Positions 9,638 to 19,872 of a stretch of 64,000 nt of DNA are shown here, piece after piece. Position numbers and translations under genes: made by a program. Position 1 is the first letter of the stretch. The number at the start of each line of letters is the position of its first letter. Where the stretch lies: assembly GCA_944392485.1 (NCBI GenBank), contig CALXWO010000005.1:35221-99220 (forward strand), written 5' to 3'. The DNA comes from an uncultured Clostridia bacterium (GTDB lineage: Bacteria > Bacillota > Clostridia > TANB77 > CAG-508). Under the pieces are notes generated by a model. The model was not told the origin of the DNA. It worked only from the letters and a program-made list of their open reading frames with translations, and made no database searches.

Positions 9638-9781
9638 TTGTCTTTTTCTCTCCTTATTTTGTATCTTTTATTATTTATTTATATTATAATTTATATACTT
9701 TTTCATTGTCAATGTTTTAAATATTACTTTTATATTACAAAATTACCATAATTTTATTGTATCTTACTTTTAAAATCTATT

Positions 9782-9812
9782 AAAAAAAGATAACTTTTCA
9801 GTTATCTTTTTT
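9782..9812 (-). terminator. Rho-independent terminator after the GT2 gene
   Basis: AAAAGATAACT-GAAA-AGTTATCTTTT with flanking T-runs on both strands, so it could serve either direction. It sits just downstream of the glycosyltransferase at 9832. Confidence 0.7.
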
Positions 9813-9831
9813 ATTTATATTATATAGTTAT

Positions 9832-11073
9832 TTATACTTTTACCTTGTTATCTAATTCATCTACTTTAACACTTCTAGTATGTTCAATTTTTGTCCATGT
9901 TGTATCTGGTTTTATTAATGCTTTTATGTTTATTAATATCCAAGATCCTAAGAATAATGGATAACAAAGTATTCCTTTAAGCATTGGTTTAATTGGTCTT
10001 TTATCAAGCCACATTATAAGTATTGCTGTAAGTGGTGGAAGTAAGAATGTTGCGCCTAAATATCTTGCATAATTCCAAATTAAAGCTCCTGTTGTCATTC
10101 CATTACCTGCATATATTGCAAGATTTACAAATAATAGTCCTAATGTTATTATAAGCATTGGCATACCCATTAAATAAAGTAATCCATCAAAATTCATTAA
10201 TGTTTTATGGTCTTTTACACCTTTTGCTAAGTCTTTTAAATAATACTTAACACATTGAATATGCCCTACAGACCATCTCATTCTTTGTGTCCATGATTGT
10301 TTATATTCTAATGGTTGCTCATCATAAACTACAGCATCTGTTGCCCAACCAAGTTTTCTACCTTTTGCTATGTTCATAAGCGAAAATTCTATATCTTCTG
10401 TTAATGTTTTAGTGTTCCAGCCTTCTTGTTTTATAATGTCATATTTTACCATAAATCCTGTTCCGTTTAATAGTGGAGAAAGTCCTAAATTATACCTTGC
10501 TAAATGATAAAATCTGTGCATTGTCCAATAAAATAATGCATATCCTGCAGATATCCAAGAATCTGTTGGGTTTTTAATATCTCTATAACCTTGAACTACT
10601 TCTTCTCCTTGGCAAAGTTTTTTGTTCATTGCTGTAATAAATCCTGGCATAACTACGTTATCTGCATCAAATACACACATTGCGTCGTATTCTGCTCCTT
10701 GTTCATTCATTTTATTTAAAAACCATTGCATTGCAAAACCTTTTGTTTTCTTTTTGTCATCAAATCTTTCATATACAATTGCTCCAGCATTTCTTGCAAC
10801 CTCTGCTGTGTTATCTGTGCAGTTATCTGCAATTACATATATATCTAATAAATCTTTTGGATAGTCTTGGTTTTTTAAACTTTCTACAAGATTTCCTACA
10901 ACTGCTGCTTCATTATGTGCAGGTATTAGTGCCATAAATTTGTGCTGTTTATTTGTTAATAATGGTTTGTCTTTTAATTTTACTAATGAACATGCACTAA
11001 TAACTATATTATATAGCCAAAATATTGTTATTATCCATACTAATGCCTGTTGTAGTATATATAAATATTCCAT
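9832..11073 (-). CDS. Membrane glycosyltransferase, family 2
   Basis: The protein has 413 residues. One N-terminal TM helix is followed by a GT-A domain: ALIPAHNEAAVVG, VIADNCTDNTAEVA, CVFDADNVV (DxD), LTEDIEFS (the acceptor-site ED) and QRMRWSVGH (the Q(R/Q)xRW motif of processive enzymes). Three to four TM helices follow. This is the architecture of cellulose-synthase-like or poly-N-acetylglucosamine-type transferases that make and export a polysaccharide. No partner such as a BcsB or PgaB homologue is adjacent, so the polymer is unknown. Confidence 0.85.
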   Translation of the reverse strand: MEYLYILQQALVWIITIFWLYNIVISACSLVKLKDKPLLTNKQHKFMALIPAHNEAAVVGNLVESLKNQDYPKDLLDIYVIADNCTDNTAEVARNAGAIVYERFDDKKKTKGFAMQWFLNKMNEQGAEYDAMCVFDADNVVMPGFITAMNKKLCQGEEVVQGYRDIKNPTDSWISAGYALFYWTMHRFYHLARYNLGLSPLLNGTGFMVKYDIIKQEGWNTKTLTEDIEFSLMNIAKGRKLGWATDAVVYDEQPLEYKQSWTQRMRWSVGHIQCVKYYLKDLAKGVKDHKTLMNFDGLLYLMGMPMLIITLGLLFVNLAIYAGNGMTTGALIWNYARYLGATFLLPPLTAILIMWLDKRPIKPMLKGILCYPLFLGSWILINIKALIKPDTTWTKIEHTRSVKVDELDNKVKV

Positions 11074-11162
11074 TCTTTTACCTCTCTTTTTAATATAAAA
11101 TATTATTATCTGTACAATATATAATATTTTGTCACCTTTTCTATTATACTATTTTCCAAAAG

Positions 11163-11318
11163 ATTTTGCAATATTTTAATAAAATCTTAATAAATTTATA
11201 TTTTTACAGATTATATGTATCCTTTAAGAAAGTTCTTCGGAGAGCGGGTCGCCGAGGACGTCGACCCCTACAAACCCAAAACATTTTGCAATATTTTAAT
11301 AAAATCTTAATTAATTTA
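11163..11318. repeat. 36-bp direct duplication flanking a palindromic element
   Basis: Almost identical 36-bp AT-rich stretches lie at 11163-11198 and 11283-11318 (one clear difference). Between them is a GTAGGGGTCG...CGACCCG palindrome at 11245-11271. This fills most of the pnp to GT2 gap and looks like a local duplication associated with palindrome insertion. Confidence 0.6.
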
Positions 11319-11327
11319 TTGTTATAT

Positions 11328-11359
11328 TAAAAACAGGCGGAAATAATTTCCGCCTTTGA
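11328..11359 (-). terminator. pnp terminator
   Basis: Minus strand has AAAGGCGGAAA-TTA-TTTCCGCCTGTTTTTAAT, a strong GC-rich stem with a T-tract, 9 nt after the pnp stop. Confidence 0.85.
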
Positions 11360-11367
11360 AAATAATA

Positions 11368-13485
11368 TTATTCTTCTGTTTCTTCTATTCCCAATCCTTT
11401 TTTAGTTAAGCTTATTTTCCCTTGATTATCAATGTCTAATACTTTTACAAGGAATGTGTCTCCTTCTTTTAATACATCTTCTACTTTTTCTACTCTTTTA
11501 TCTGATATTTTAGAAATATGAAGTAATCCTTCTTTTCCTCCACCTAAATCCATAAATGCTCCAAATGGCATTATTTTTGTAACTGTTCCTTCATAGATTT
11601 CTCCTACTTCTATTTCTCTTGTAATATCTTCTATAATTTTTTGAGCTTTGTTAGCTTTTTCTATATCTTCTGTGTAAATAAATACTCTTCCATCTTCTTC
11701 TATATCTATTTTTACACCTGTTTCGTCTATTATTTTATTAATAGTTTCTCCACCTTTTCCAATTACATCTTTAATTTTGTCTGGATTAATTGTCATTGTA
11801 GTAATTTTTGGTGCATATTTAGATAGTTCTTTTCTTGGCTCAGCTATTTGTTTTAGCATTATTTCGTCTAATATATATTTTCTTGCTTTTTCTGTTCTTT
11901 CAAAAGCTTCTTCTATTACTTTGTATGTTAGTCCATCAACTTTTATATCTACTTGTATTGCTGTTATTCCGTTTTTTGTACCACCAACTTTAAAGTCCAT
12001 ATCTCCGAAGAAATCTTCTAGCCCTTGAATATCTGTAAGCATTACATAGTCGTCTGGGTCATCTGGGTTAGATACCATTCCTGTTGAAATACCTGCTACT
12101 GGATTTTTAATTGGAACTCCTGCATCCATTAAAGCAAGTGTACTTCCACAAATACTTGCTTGAGATGTAGAACCATTTGAAGATAAAACTTCTGATACAA
12201 CTCTTATTGTATAAGGAAACTCTTCTTCTGATGGTATTACTGGAACTAATGCTCTTTCAGCAAGTGCCCCATGTCCTATTTCTCTTCTTCCTGGTCCACG
12301 AGATGGTCTTGCTTCCCCTACACTGTATGAAGGGAAATTGTATTGATGAATATATCTTTTATGATCTTCTTCGTCTAATCCATCTAATTTTTGTTCTTCA
12401 TTTACCATTCCAAGTGTTGCAACAGATAATACTTGTGTTTGTCCTCTTGTAAACATTGCACTACCATGAGTTCTTGGAAGTAAACCTACTTCGCATGATA
12501 ATGGTCTTATCTCATCTATTGCTCTTCCATCAGGTCTTTTATGCTCTTCAAATATCATTTTTCTAACACATTTTTTCTCTAATTTATACAAGCTGTCTGC
12601 AATATCTTGTTTTACTTCTTCTGCCTTTTCTTCTCCATATTTTTCTACAAAATAATTTGTTACATCTTCTGCTAATTTATCCATGTTAGCGTCGCGTACT
12701 TCTTTATCTTGAGCTTGTACATCTTTGTACATTCTTTCTTCAAAATTACTTTCTATTTCTTCGTATATATCGTGGTCTACTTCAAATGATTTGTATTCCA
12801 TTTTTGGTTTTCCAATTTCTGCTTTTATTTCAGATATAAAGTCGCAAATTCTTTTTATTTCTTCATGTCCTTTCTTTATTGCTTCAAGCATTAAATAATT
12901 TGGAATTTCATTTGCTCCTGCTTCTATCATTGCAATTTTTTCTTTAGTTCCTGCAACTGTTAATGTTAAATCTGTTTTTGCCCTTTGTTCTACTGTTGGG
13001 TTTATAACAATTTCTCCATCAACTAGTCCTACTGCTACTGAACCTGTTGGTCCTCCAAAAGGTATATCAGATATTGAAAGTGCTGCTGATGAACCAATCA
13101 TTGCACATATTTCTGGTGAGTTGTCTGGGTCAACAGATAATACTGTTGCAACAACACATACATCATTTCTAAAATCTTTTGGAAATAGTGGTCTTATTGG
13201 TCTATCTATTACTCTTGATGTAAGTATTGCTTTGTCTGTTGGTTTTCCTTCTCTTCTTGTAAATCCTCCTGGTATTTTTCCAACTGAGTAAAGTTTTTCT
13301 TCATAATCTACAGATAAAGGAAAGAAATCTATTCCCTCTCTTGGTTCTTTTGAAGCTGTAACATTTACCATTACAACTGTGTCTCCGTATCTTACTAATA
13401 CGTTTGCATTTGCAAGCTCTGCCATTTTGCCTGTCTCAATAGTTAAAGTTCTGCCTGCAAGTTCCATTGAATAAGTTTTAAACAT
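11368..13485 (-). CDS. pnp: Polyribonucleotide nucleotidyltransferase (PNPase)
   Basis: The protein has 705 residues, the full family length. Two RNase PH domains carry the conserved [26 protein letters not shown] and [20 protein letters not shown] blocks; a KH domain (about 555-615, [11 protein letters not shown]) and an S1 domain (about 620-690, [18 protein letters not shown]) follow. It degrades RNA phosphorolytically and belongs to the degradosome. rpsO lies immediately upstream, the classic rpsO-pnp order. The 226-nt gap between them holds a GGGCGGA...TCCGCCC palindrome that may act as a processing or attenuation hairpin. Confidence 0.97.
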   Translation of the reverse strand: MFKTYSMELAGRTLTIETGKMAELANANVLVRYGDTVVMVNVTASKEPREGIDFFPLSVDYEEKLYSVGKIPGGFTRREGKPTDKAILTSRVIDRPIRPLFPKDFRNDVCVVATVLSVDPDNSPEICAMIGSSAALSISDIPFGGPTGSVAVGLVDGEIVINPTVEQRAKTDLTLTVAGTKEKIAMIEAGANEIPNYLMLEAIKKGHEEIKRICDFISEIKAEIGKPKMEYKSFEVDHDIYEEIESNFEERMYKDVQAQDKEVRDANMDKLAEDVTNYFVEKYGEEKAEEVKQDIADSLYKLEKKCVRKMIFEEHKRPDGRAIDEIRPLSCEVGLLPRTHGSAMFTRGQTQVLSVATLGMVNEEQKLDGLDEEDHKRYIHQYNFPSYSVGEARPSRGPGRREIGHGALAERALVPVIPSEEEFPYTIRVVSEVLSSNGSTSQASICGSTLALMDAGVPIKNPVAGISTGMVSNPDDPDDYVMLTDIQGLEDFFGDMDFKVGGTKNGITAIQVDIKVDGLTYKVIEEAFERTEKARKYILDEIMLKQIAEPRKELSKYAPKITTMTINPDKIKDVIGKGGETINKIIDETGVKIDIEEDGRVFIYTEDIEKANKAQKIIEDITREIEVGEIYEGTVTKIMPFGAFMDLGGGKEGLLHISKISDKRVEKVEDVLKEGDTFLVKVLDIDNQGKISLTKKGLGIEETEE

Positions 13486-13670
13486 AATTCTATTCCTCCT
13501 AAAAATATATATTTCAAATACAATTTACTAGAAATAGTAACCTCTATAATATATTTTTTAAAAATACATTATACAAGCTACTATATTTCTATTATTGTAT
13601 TTAATAAACGTTTTATTTGAAGTATGAGTTTTCACAACATTTCTAATTAATTTGTGTAAATCATAATTAA

Positions 13671-13695
13671 GGGCGGAAAACTACACTCCGCCCCC
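13671..13695 (-). repeat. Palindromic repeat between rpsO and pnp
   Basis: GGGCGGAGTGTAGTTTTCCGCCC on the minus strand, a perfect-armed hairpin 17 nt after the rpsO stop without a T-run. It resembles the GGCGGAA palindromes at 11334 and 27199. Confidence 0.55.
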
Positions 13696-13711
13696 ACTTT
13701 AAATTATTTTC

Positions 13712-13975
13712 TTATTTTCTTAAATTTAATTTTTCAACTATTTCTCTATATTTTGGTAAATCTTTTTTAGCTAAATAGTTAAGTAAATTTCTTCTTTTAC
13801 CAACCATTTGTAAAAGTCCACGTCTAGAATGATTATCTTTTTTATGAACTTTTAAATGTTCAGTTAATTCATTAATTCTTTCTGTTAAAAGAGCTATTTG
13901 AACTTCTGATGAACCTGTATCATTTTCATCTCTTTTAAAAGTATTAATAATTTCTTGTTTTCTTTCCTTTGTCAT
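13712..13975 (-). CDS. rpsO: 30S ribosomal protein S15
   Basis: The protein has 87 residues, the exact family length. Conserved elements include [32 protein letters not shown] and [12 protein letters not shown]15 binds the central domain of 16S rRNA as a primary assembly protein. The gene starts the rpsO-pnp unit, with GGAGGAAAGAA before the ATG at 13975. The 151-nt leader to the neighbouring gene shows no clear terminator. Confidence 0.98.
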   Translation of the reverse strand: MTKERKQEIINTFKRDENDTGSSEVQIALLTERINELTEHLKVHKKDNHSRRGLLQMVGKRRNLLNYLAKKDLPKYREIVEKLNLRK

Positions 13976-14126
13976 TATTCTTTCCTCCTATTCCTAAAAT
14001 ATGCCTTAAACTGAAACTAACGTCGGATATTCATTTAGTCTAAGTAAAAGGTAAAACTTTTAACGTATATATTCTACTATAAAAAGATAGATTATGCAAG
14101 GGTTTTTCAAACATTTATTTTTTTAT

Positions 14127-15317
14127 TTAATTGAAAAGGTTATAAATTAAAGCAATTATTATTAATATAATTATGCTATATGCTATTATCTTATCTAAAT
14201 TAAGTTTGTTATTATATTTTTTATTAATATTAAAATATTTTTTTATATTTTCTTCAGAATTTCCAATTAATGCGTTTTTATTTTTTTGATTTACCTCACT
14301 AAAAATTACATTTATGTGTTCAGTATTTTTAACAAGTGCAACATTAACAAATTTTCCATTCTTTAAATAGGCAACTAATGGCTTTCCACCATATTTATAA
14401 GCAGTATTAATTATTGCTTGTTGACTTACTGTTCCTCCTGCTTTTGATAGATATATCCAATCTATTTCATCATATCTGGTTATTTTTAAGTATTTTGAAT
14501 TTGAAATTATATAGTTCTTTGTAAGATATATTTCTATGCCTTTTAATTTTTTTACATTCTTTCCTAGCAATTCTTTTTTTATTTCATTAATATCATATTT
14601 TGATAATGCCTTTTTTGTTTTAATACGATTTATTATATCTATAATCCCAAATATTATAGCCCAAATTCCTAACATGCAAGCAAGTATTAAAGACAAGCTG
14701 TCAGAAATTTTTATTAATAAAATACAAATCGCAATTAATATAAGTAAAATCAATATGCTAAATTTAATAAATTTGTTTTTATATTTTAAAACTTCTTCTG
14801 GATTTATATTCTCTTTATTTTCAATTCTTGCATTATCTGTTAAGCTAGCATAAGGATTTGGTCTGTTTTCGTCAGAATTTTTAATTTCAACTGTTCCTTC
14901 AGAACAATTATTTAATATTTCAAAAAATTTTTTTACACTTTTGCAAATTTCTATCGGATGTTCTATATCATCATGCATATAATAATAAACTTTATCATCT
15001 TTAGTGTTCCAGTAATAAATATTAATATCGTCTTCAGCTATTGGATAACATTCATTTGGAATATATTCGTTTTTTGAATCATATTCAAGAATTTTTTCAA
15101 CAGGTAAAGAACCATATTTTAAATTACAAATTGAACACACTAAAAATTCCATGTTGTGTAATAAAAATTTACATTCTTTTATTTCAGCACCATTATGCTC
15201 TATATAAAATTCTCTTAATGATTTTGGAAATTTAATATTTAATTTATTCTCAATATTTCTAACGTATTCTTCTGTTATATTAAATTCTTCATTTTCTGCT
15301 TTAATAAATTTAAACAT
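14127..15317 (-). CDS. SUKH (SMI1/KNR4) domain protein with membrane segments
   Basis: The protein has 396 residues. The first 140 residues fit the SMI1/KNR4 (SUKH) fold: IENKLNIKFPKSLREFYIEHNGAE at the start, YPIAEDDINIYYW in the middle. Two adjacent TM helices follow (about 195-245), then a soluble region (about 255-365) with a YcxB- or PH-like feel, and a terminal TM helix. SUKH domains are frequent in immunity proteins of polymorphic toxin systems but also occur alone; no toxin gene is adjacent. The function is unknown. Confidence 0.6.
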   Translation of the reverse strand: MFKFIKAENEEFNITEEYVRNIENKLNIKFPKSLREFYIEHNGAEIKECKFLLHNMEFLVCSICNLKYGSLPVEKILEYDSKNEYIPNECYPIAEDDINIYYWNTKDDKVYYYMHDDIEHPIEICKSVKKFFEILNNCSEGTVEIKNSDENRPNPYASLTDNARIENKENINPEEVLKYKNKFIKFSILILLILIAICILLIKISDSLSLILACMLGIWAIIFGIIDIINRIKTKKALSKYDINEIKKELLGKNVKKLKGIEIYLTKNYIISNSKYLKITRYDEIDWIYLSKAGGTVSQQAIINTAYKYGGKPLVAYLKNGKFVNVALVKNTEHINVIFSEVNQKNKNALIGNSEENIKKYFNINKKYNNKLNLDKIIAYSIIILIIIALIYNLFN

Positions 15318-15336
15318 ATAATAATTCTTCCTTTCT

Positions 15337-15361
15337 GAACAAAAAGTCCGTCCCTTTGTTC
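15337..15361. repeat. GAACAAAGGGACGGAC palindrome, copy 1
   Basis: Palindrome GAACAAA...TTTGTTC around GGGACGGAC, just upstream of the SUKH gene's ribosome-binding site and just after the ABC permease stop. A second copy is at 17334. It may double as a terminator of the ABC operon. Confidence 0.5.
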
Positions 15362-15365
15362 ATTT

Positions 15366-16523
15366 TTATTTTGAGAACAATACTTTTTCAGATTTGTATT
15401 GTTTTATTATATATGTAAGTACAATAGCAATATATACTATTGTTGATGCAAACATTAAGAAAATATTTAATAAATCCACACTTCCAGCATTTATATCTGT
15501 AAATATAACTGTATAGTTTAAGAATGGTATTATTGAAAGAAGTGGTGTTCCAACTACTCCTATCATAAATGCTATCATTCCTGGGAAGAATGAAATAAAC
15601 GTTAATGGAGTAAGTGCACTTTGTGCCTCTTTAAATGTTTTTGATGTGCTGGCAACTGAAATACAAAGTCCACTAATAAATATTGAATATGCAATTATTA
15701 CTACAATAGCAAATACAATGCTTATAGGAGTAAACATTATATCCATTCCCTCATATATTGAAAACGTATCTTGTGCAATTACAAGAGAAATAACTGCAAG
15801 TACTAAACTGATTAATCCAGTTATTATAGAAGATAAAGATACTCCTAAAAATTTTCCTATTATAATATCTCTACTTTTTATTGGAAATGTTAATAGTGTT
15901 TCTAGTGTTCCTCTTTCCTTTTCACCAGCTGTTGTATCTGTTGATGGATAAGTTGCAGAAACTGTTATTGCCATTATTATAAATAAAAATGCATAATTCT
16001 TTATAAAATCTACAAAATAGTTATCTTCCTCAAGCAAATTTTCTTCTACAGTTATTATATTTAAAACTTCATTTGGGTCAATATTATTTTCTTGCAAATA
16101 TTGTTGTTGCAAAGCTTGTTTGTATGTATCAAAATATGCTCCAATATATTCTTTTGCATATGCACTTGTATCTGAAGCATCACTATTAATAACATATTTA
16201 TTTCCATCTTTAGTTATATATAAGTCTATTTCAGCGTCCTCGTATTTTTGTTTTAGCTCCTCTTCTGTTCCATTTATAATTTCTATATTCATGCTGTTTG
16301 CTATTTCTTTTTCTGTATCCGTCATTTCATAAGCAAATCCAATTTTGTTATATTCTTCTACATCTTTATTTGCTTGTGCTTCAAATAATGCAGACATGCC
16401 AAGCATAATTAATGGAATAAATATTGGTATAATAAGCATCATTGCAAGAGATTTTTTATCTCTAAAAAGTTCTCTTAATTCTTTTTTTAATATATTCCAT
16501 AAATTACTCTTCATAAGAAACAC
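15366..16523 (-). CDS. ABC-2 type exporter permease (NatB-like)
   Basis: The protein has 385 residues. One TM helix follows the N-terminal cytoplasmic segment (LRELFRDKKSL, the usual ABC-2 start), then a large extracytoplasmic domain of about 130 residues, then five to six TM helices (from about residue 180). TAGEKERGTLETLLTFPI is the hallmark ABC-2 permease motif. It overlaps the ATPase gene by 20 nt. NatAB of B. subtilis extrudes sodium; here the substrate is only a guess. Confidence 0.85.
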   Translation of the reverse strand: MFLMKSNLWNILKKELRELFRDKKSLAMMLIIPIFIPLIMLGMSALFEAQANKDVEEYNKIGFAYEMTDTEKEIANSMNIEIINGTEEELKQKYEDAEIDLYITKDGNKYVINSDASDTSAYAKEYIGAYFDTYKQALQQQYLQENNIDPNEVLNIITVEENLLEEDNYFVDFIKNYAFLFIIMAITVSATYPSTDTTAGEKERGTLETLLTFPIKSRDIIIGKFLGVSLSSIITGLISLVLAVISLVIAQDTFSIYEGMDIMFTPISIVFAIVVIIAYSIFISGLCISVASTSKTFKEAQSALTPLTFISFFPGMIAFMIGVVGTPLLSIIPFLNYTVIFTDINAGSVDLLNIFLMFASTIVYIAIVLTYIIKQYKSEKVLFSK

Positions 16524-17262
16524 CTCCTATCATTGCAAAAAAGGCATCTCTTAAATTTGTTGTTTTTGTATCTTCCTTTATTTTTTCTGGTGTCCCAGAG
16601 TTTATAACAACTCCTTTATTTATCATAATTACTCTATCACATATATTTTCTGCCTCTTCCATATAATGTGTAGAATATAAAATAGTTTTTCCTTTTTGTT
16701 TTTCTTGCTTAATAAAGTCTAATATTATTTGACTAGAAATAATATCTAATCCTGTTGTTGCCTCATCTAAAATATAATATTTAGGATTATGTACTAAGCA
16801 TCTTGCAATATTTACTCTTTGCGTTTGCCCAGTAGATAGGTTACCAATTTTATTATATAAAAAGCTATCCATATTTAATATTTTAGATAATTCTTTTATT
16901 CTTTTTTCTGCAATATCTTTTGGAACTCCATATATATCTGTGCACATTCTAAGTAATTCATAGGTAGATAATGTATCATATAATTTTGTGTTTCCAGATA
17001 AATATGCAAGGTTCTTCTTTATTTCTATTTCGTTATTTTTATAATTTAGATTATCAAAACTAACTGTACCCTCTGTTGGTTCTAATATTCCTGCTATCAT
17101 TCTTAAAAGCGTTGTTTTCCCTGCTCCGTTTGGCCCTAAAATTCCTATAATTTCTCCATCTTTTGCCTCAAAAGAAATTCCGTTGTTAGCATAAAACTCT
17201 TCTTTTTCTTTTTTGTTTTTATATTTAACGAATTTCTTTTTTAAGTTATTAACTTTAACCAT
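16504..17262 (-). CDS. ABC transporter ATP-binding protein (NatA-like)
   Basis: The protein has 252 residues. Walker A GPNGAGKTT, signature LSTGQTQRV, Walker B YYILDEAT and the H-loop STHYMEEA are all intact. The overlap with the downstream permease gene indicates a two-gene exporter. Membership in the Na+ or antibiotic export subfamily is suggested by the partner's architecture, not by specific residues. Confidence 0.92.
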   Translation of the reverse strand: MVKVNNLKKKFVKYKNKKEKEEFYANNGISFEAKDGEIIGILGPNGAGKTTLLRMIAGILEPTEGTVSFDNLNYKNNEIEIKKNLAYLSGNTKLYDTLSTYELLRMCTDIYGVPKDIAEKRIKELSKILNMDSFLYNKIGNLSTGQTQRVNIARCLVHNPKYYILDEATTGLDIISSQIILDFIKQEKQKGKTILYSTHYMEEAENICDRVIMINKGVVINSGTPEKIKEDTKTTNLRDAFFAMIGGVSYEE

Positions 17263-17333
17263 ATAAATCTCCTTTTCTTAAAATTTATTTCGTTCCTATT
17301 ATACAGTATAGTTTTTTTATAATCAATATTTAT

Positions 17334-17357
17334 GAACAAAAGGTCCGTCCCTTGTTC
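17334..17357. repeat. GAACAAAGGGACGGAC palindrome, copy 2
   Basis: GAACAAGGGACGGACC...TTTTGTTC on the minus strand, at the 5' side of the ABC ATPase gene and against the start of the 3' flank of the GT2 gene at 17361. Closely matches the element at 15337, so the ABC operon is bracketed by this palindrome. Confidence 0.5.
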
Positions 17358-17360
17358 AGT

Positions 17361-18038
17361 TCATCTTTCATTAACAATTAATTTAATATGCCTTAGTCCA
17401 TCTCTTATTGTGTTTAAATGTGGTTTTCTTTTTCTTTTATCTTTATAAAAATTAATTGGTATTTCTGTAATTTTTAAATTTGCTTTTTTAGCTTTTATAA
17501 TCATTTCGGATGCATATTCCATGCCCTCTGCTTTGCAGTTTAAGTTTATAATTTTTTCATTATTATATCCTCTTAAACCGCTATTGAAGTCTTTTATATT
17601 TGTTTTAAATTTTTTTCTTGCTACAAAAGAAATAATTGGAGTTCCAATATATCTATGTGTAAATTTCATTGCACCTTTTTCTATTTTTCCTCCATACCTG
17701 TTTCCAATTACTAAATCATATCCTTCTTTTAATTTTGCAATAAAGCATTCTAAATTTGTAAAATCATAACTTTCATCACTATCTCCAATTATTACATATT
17801 TTCCTTTTGCATTAATTGTTCCCTTTCTTAAAGCATTTCCATAGCCTTTTTCTTTTATCTTAACTACTCTTACACCTAAAGACTTTGAAATTTGTACAGA
17901 GTTATCTGTGCTCCCATTATCTGCAATTAATATTTCAGCATCTATTTTATTTTTTTCTATAAATTCTTTCGCCTTTTTTATGCAATTTGCTATTGTATTT
18001 TCTTCATTTAAACATGGCATTAATATTGTAAGTTCCAT
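17361..18038 (-). CDS. Glycosyltransferase family 2 (dolichol-phosphate-mannose-synthase-like)
   Basis: The protein has 225 residues: LTILMPCLNEENTI, IADNGSTDNSVQI, IGDSDESYDF (DxD equivalent) and DFNSGLRGYN. No TM helix is visible at the C-terminus. This group usually loads a sugar onto a polyprenyl phosphate, and the multi-spanning membrane protein 3 nt upstream is a plausible user of that lipid-linked sugar. The stop is close to the palindrome at 17334. Confidence 0.85.
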   Translation of the reverse strand: MELTILMPCLNEENTIANCIKKAKEFIEKNKIDAEILIADNGSTDNSVQISKSLGVRVVKIKEKGYGNALRKGTINAKGKYVIIGDSDESYDFTNLECFIAKLKEGYDLVIGNRYGGKIEKGAMKFTHRYIGTPIISFVARKKFKTNIKDFNSGLRGYNNEKIINLNCKAEGMEYASEMIIKAKKANLKITEIPINFYKDKRKRKPHLNTIRDGLRHIKLIVNER

Positions 18039-18040
18039 AT

Positions 18041-19766
18041 TTATCCCTCATTTTTTTTGCACGTTTTTTTATTATTAATATAATTTTTTACTATATTTTT
18101 AACTTCATTTATTACAAAATATATTGCAAGTACTCCAAATATCATTTGTATTGAATAGATATTTGATAAATACATATAGTTCATAGCTTCTGTATACATT
18201 GTTTTGTATGTAAAAGTAACAGTTGTAATTCTTGATAAATACACTGCAACTAAACCTAAAAGTATTATTAATTCTTCTGTTTTTTTGTTTTTATTTATAA
18301 TATTGATTAATACAAATATTACAAATGCAACTACAGATGTATAAAATAAAATTGGATTAAATTTTTGATATACTTTTAATATGTTTTCTAGTATATTAAT
18401 TCTAAAATTATCAAATTCCGCTTTGTAAGGGGTATAATCTGTACAACTATTATTTGTAATATGCTCCATTAACTGGCTTCTATATTTTATATCTTCTTCG
18501 TCTTTATATAGCATATTAAAAAAAGTATTTTGATTTATCTCTATATTTAGATATTTCATTTTATATTGATACTTAATCATATTATCAAGACCAAAAAATA
18601 CATTTTTTATATCTTGCATAGTAATTACTGGCGTAATACTAACTCTTTTTTTTGACCTTGATTCTAATAATCCGCTTATCACAGGCATTATTAATTTCTT
18701 CTGCTATTTTTAAATATGTTTCATTTGCAGTTTTTGCATCTTTATAATATCCTGCCTCCTCCATAGCATCCATTAAAGCCCAATGGAACCATCCTCCACT
18801 TATTTCTGTATATGTGCCTTCTCCTATACTTCTCCAAACATCACCTTCTTCGCCTTCAAAAAAGCTTTCTAAAGTTTTAAGTGTTGGACTATATTCATAT
18901 GCTCTATTCATTGTTTCTCTTGTAACTGGAACTCTTGCAACATCTCTTTTAGGTTCTATTCTTGTTAATGCACCATATGCAGATTTAAATTCTTTTCCCC
19001 AATATTGGTTTAAAGAAAATGTTCCATAATAAGAATAATTTAAGCTACATATAGCAATTATTATTACTCCAAAAATAACTATAGGTATTAAATATAAAAG
19101 ACATTTTTTTATTTTTTCTTTTCCTTTGTTTTCAATACACATGTATATTATAGTAATTAAAGAAGAAAAAATTATAATTGGCATTATCCATAAATTTTCT
19201 TCTCTACACGTATATATAAAGCTTATAGTTAGTCCTAAGCCAATCATATATTTTATTAATTTTTTAGCATTCTCTTTTCTGTTTATAAATATTGCTATTA
19301 AAAAAGCAATTAAAAATATAATTAATGATGAGTATATATTATCTCTATATGGTCTTAATAAATTGTCTGAGTACATTACTGGATTAAACATTAAAATAGT
19401 AAATAATATTGCAAGGACTGTTTTACTTTTTACTAGTTTTTTTAAAACAAAAATTAAAAAGGCACATGACAAACAATAAAATATTTGTATAGCAAGTAAA
19501 AATGGTATATGTAAAATATTTGTAAATGCCATAAATATTGGAGTGAAAACACCTTTTACAAGTGTTAAACTATTGTAATCCCCAAGCCAATTACCGTGTA
19601 ATATACTATTTGCTTGTTCTAACATTAATATGTCATCATATACCATTGAATAATCTGTTTTTAGTGGCTGAACATCTACAATAATAATTCTAATAATAGT
19701 TATTGCTAATATTATTGCCCAAAATATAACATCTTTTTTGTTTTTCTTTAGTATATTTTTTATCAA
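18041..19766 (-). CDS. Multi-spanning membrane protein, probable glycosyltransferase-like (needs +1 shift)
   Basis: With a +1 shift at the CGG at 18674 the gene encodes 574 residues. The first 230 residues form about seven TM helices with a CREENLW loop; a soluble extracytoplasmic region (about 245-440, including the YSYYGTFSLNQYWGKEF stretch) follows, then three to four more TM helices and a lysine-rich tail. Without the shift it would be two overlapping ORFs of 375 and 215 residues, neither complete. The layout recalls membrane glycosyltransferases of the GT-C kind. It ends 3 nt before the GT2 gene. No family motif is decisive. Confidence 0.7.
18672..18674 (-). other. In-frame CGG, +1 frameshift site in membrane-protein gene
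   Basis: Codons read GAT AAG CGG ATT. Skipping the C at 18674 gives AAG GGA TTA TTA GAA, entering the downstream open frame that continues to 18041. Confidence 0.75.
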
Positions 19767-19840
19767 TTTTTTATCACCTTTTTAATTTATTATATAAAAT
19801 ATTTTGTAATAAACATTATATGGTTTTATGTTAAAAAAGT

Positions 19841-19865
19841 AAAGAGGGCGAGTGCCCTCTTTTTG
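19841..19865 (-). terminator. Terminator after prepilin-like GLUG gene 1
   Basis: Minus strand AAAAAGAGGGCACTCGCCCTCTTTACTTTT, a GC stem followed by T-rich sequence, 8 nt from the stop. Confidence 0.75.
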
Positions 19866-19872
19866 TATACAT

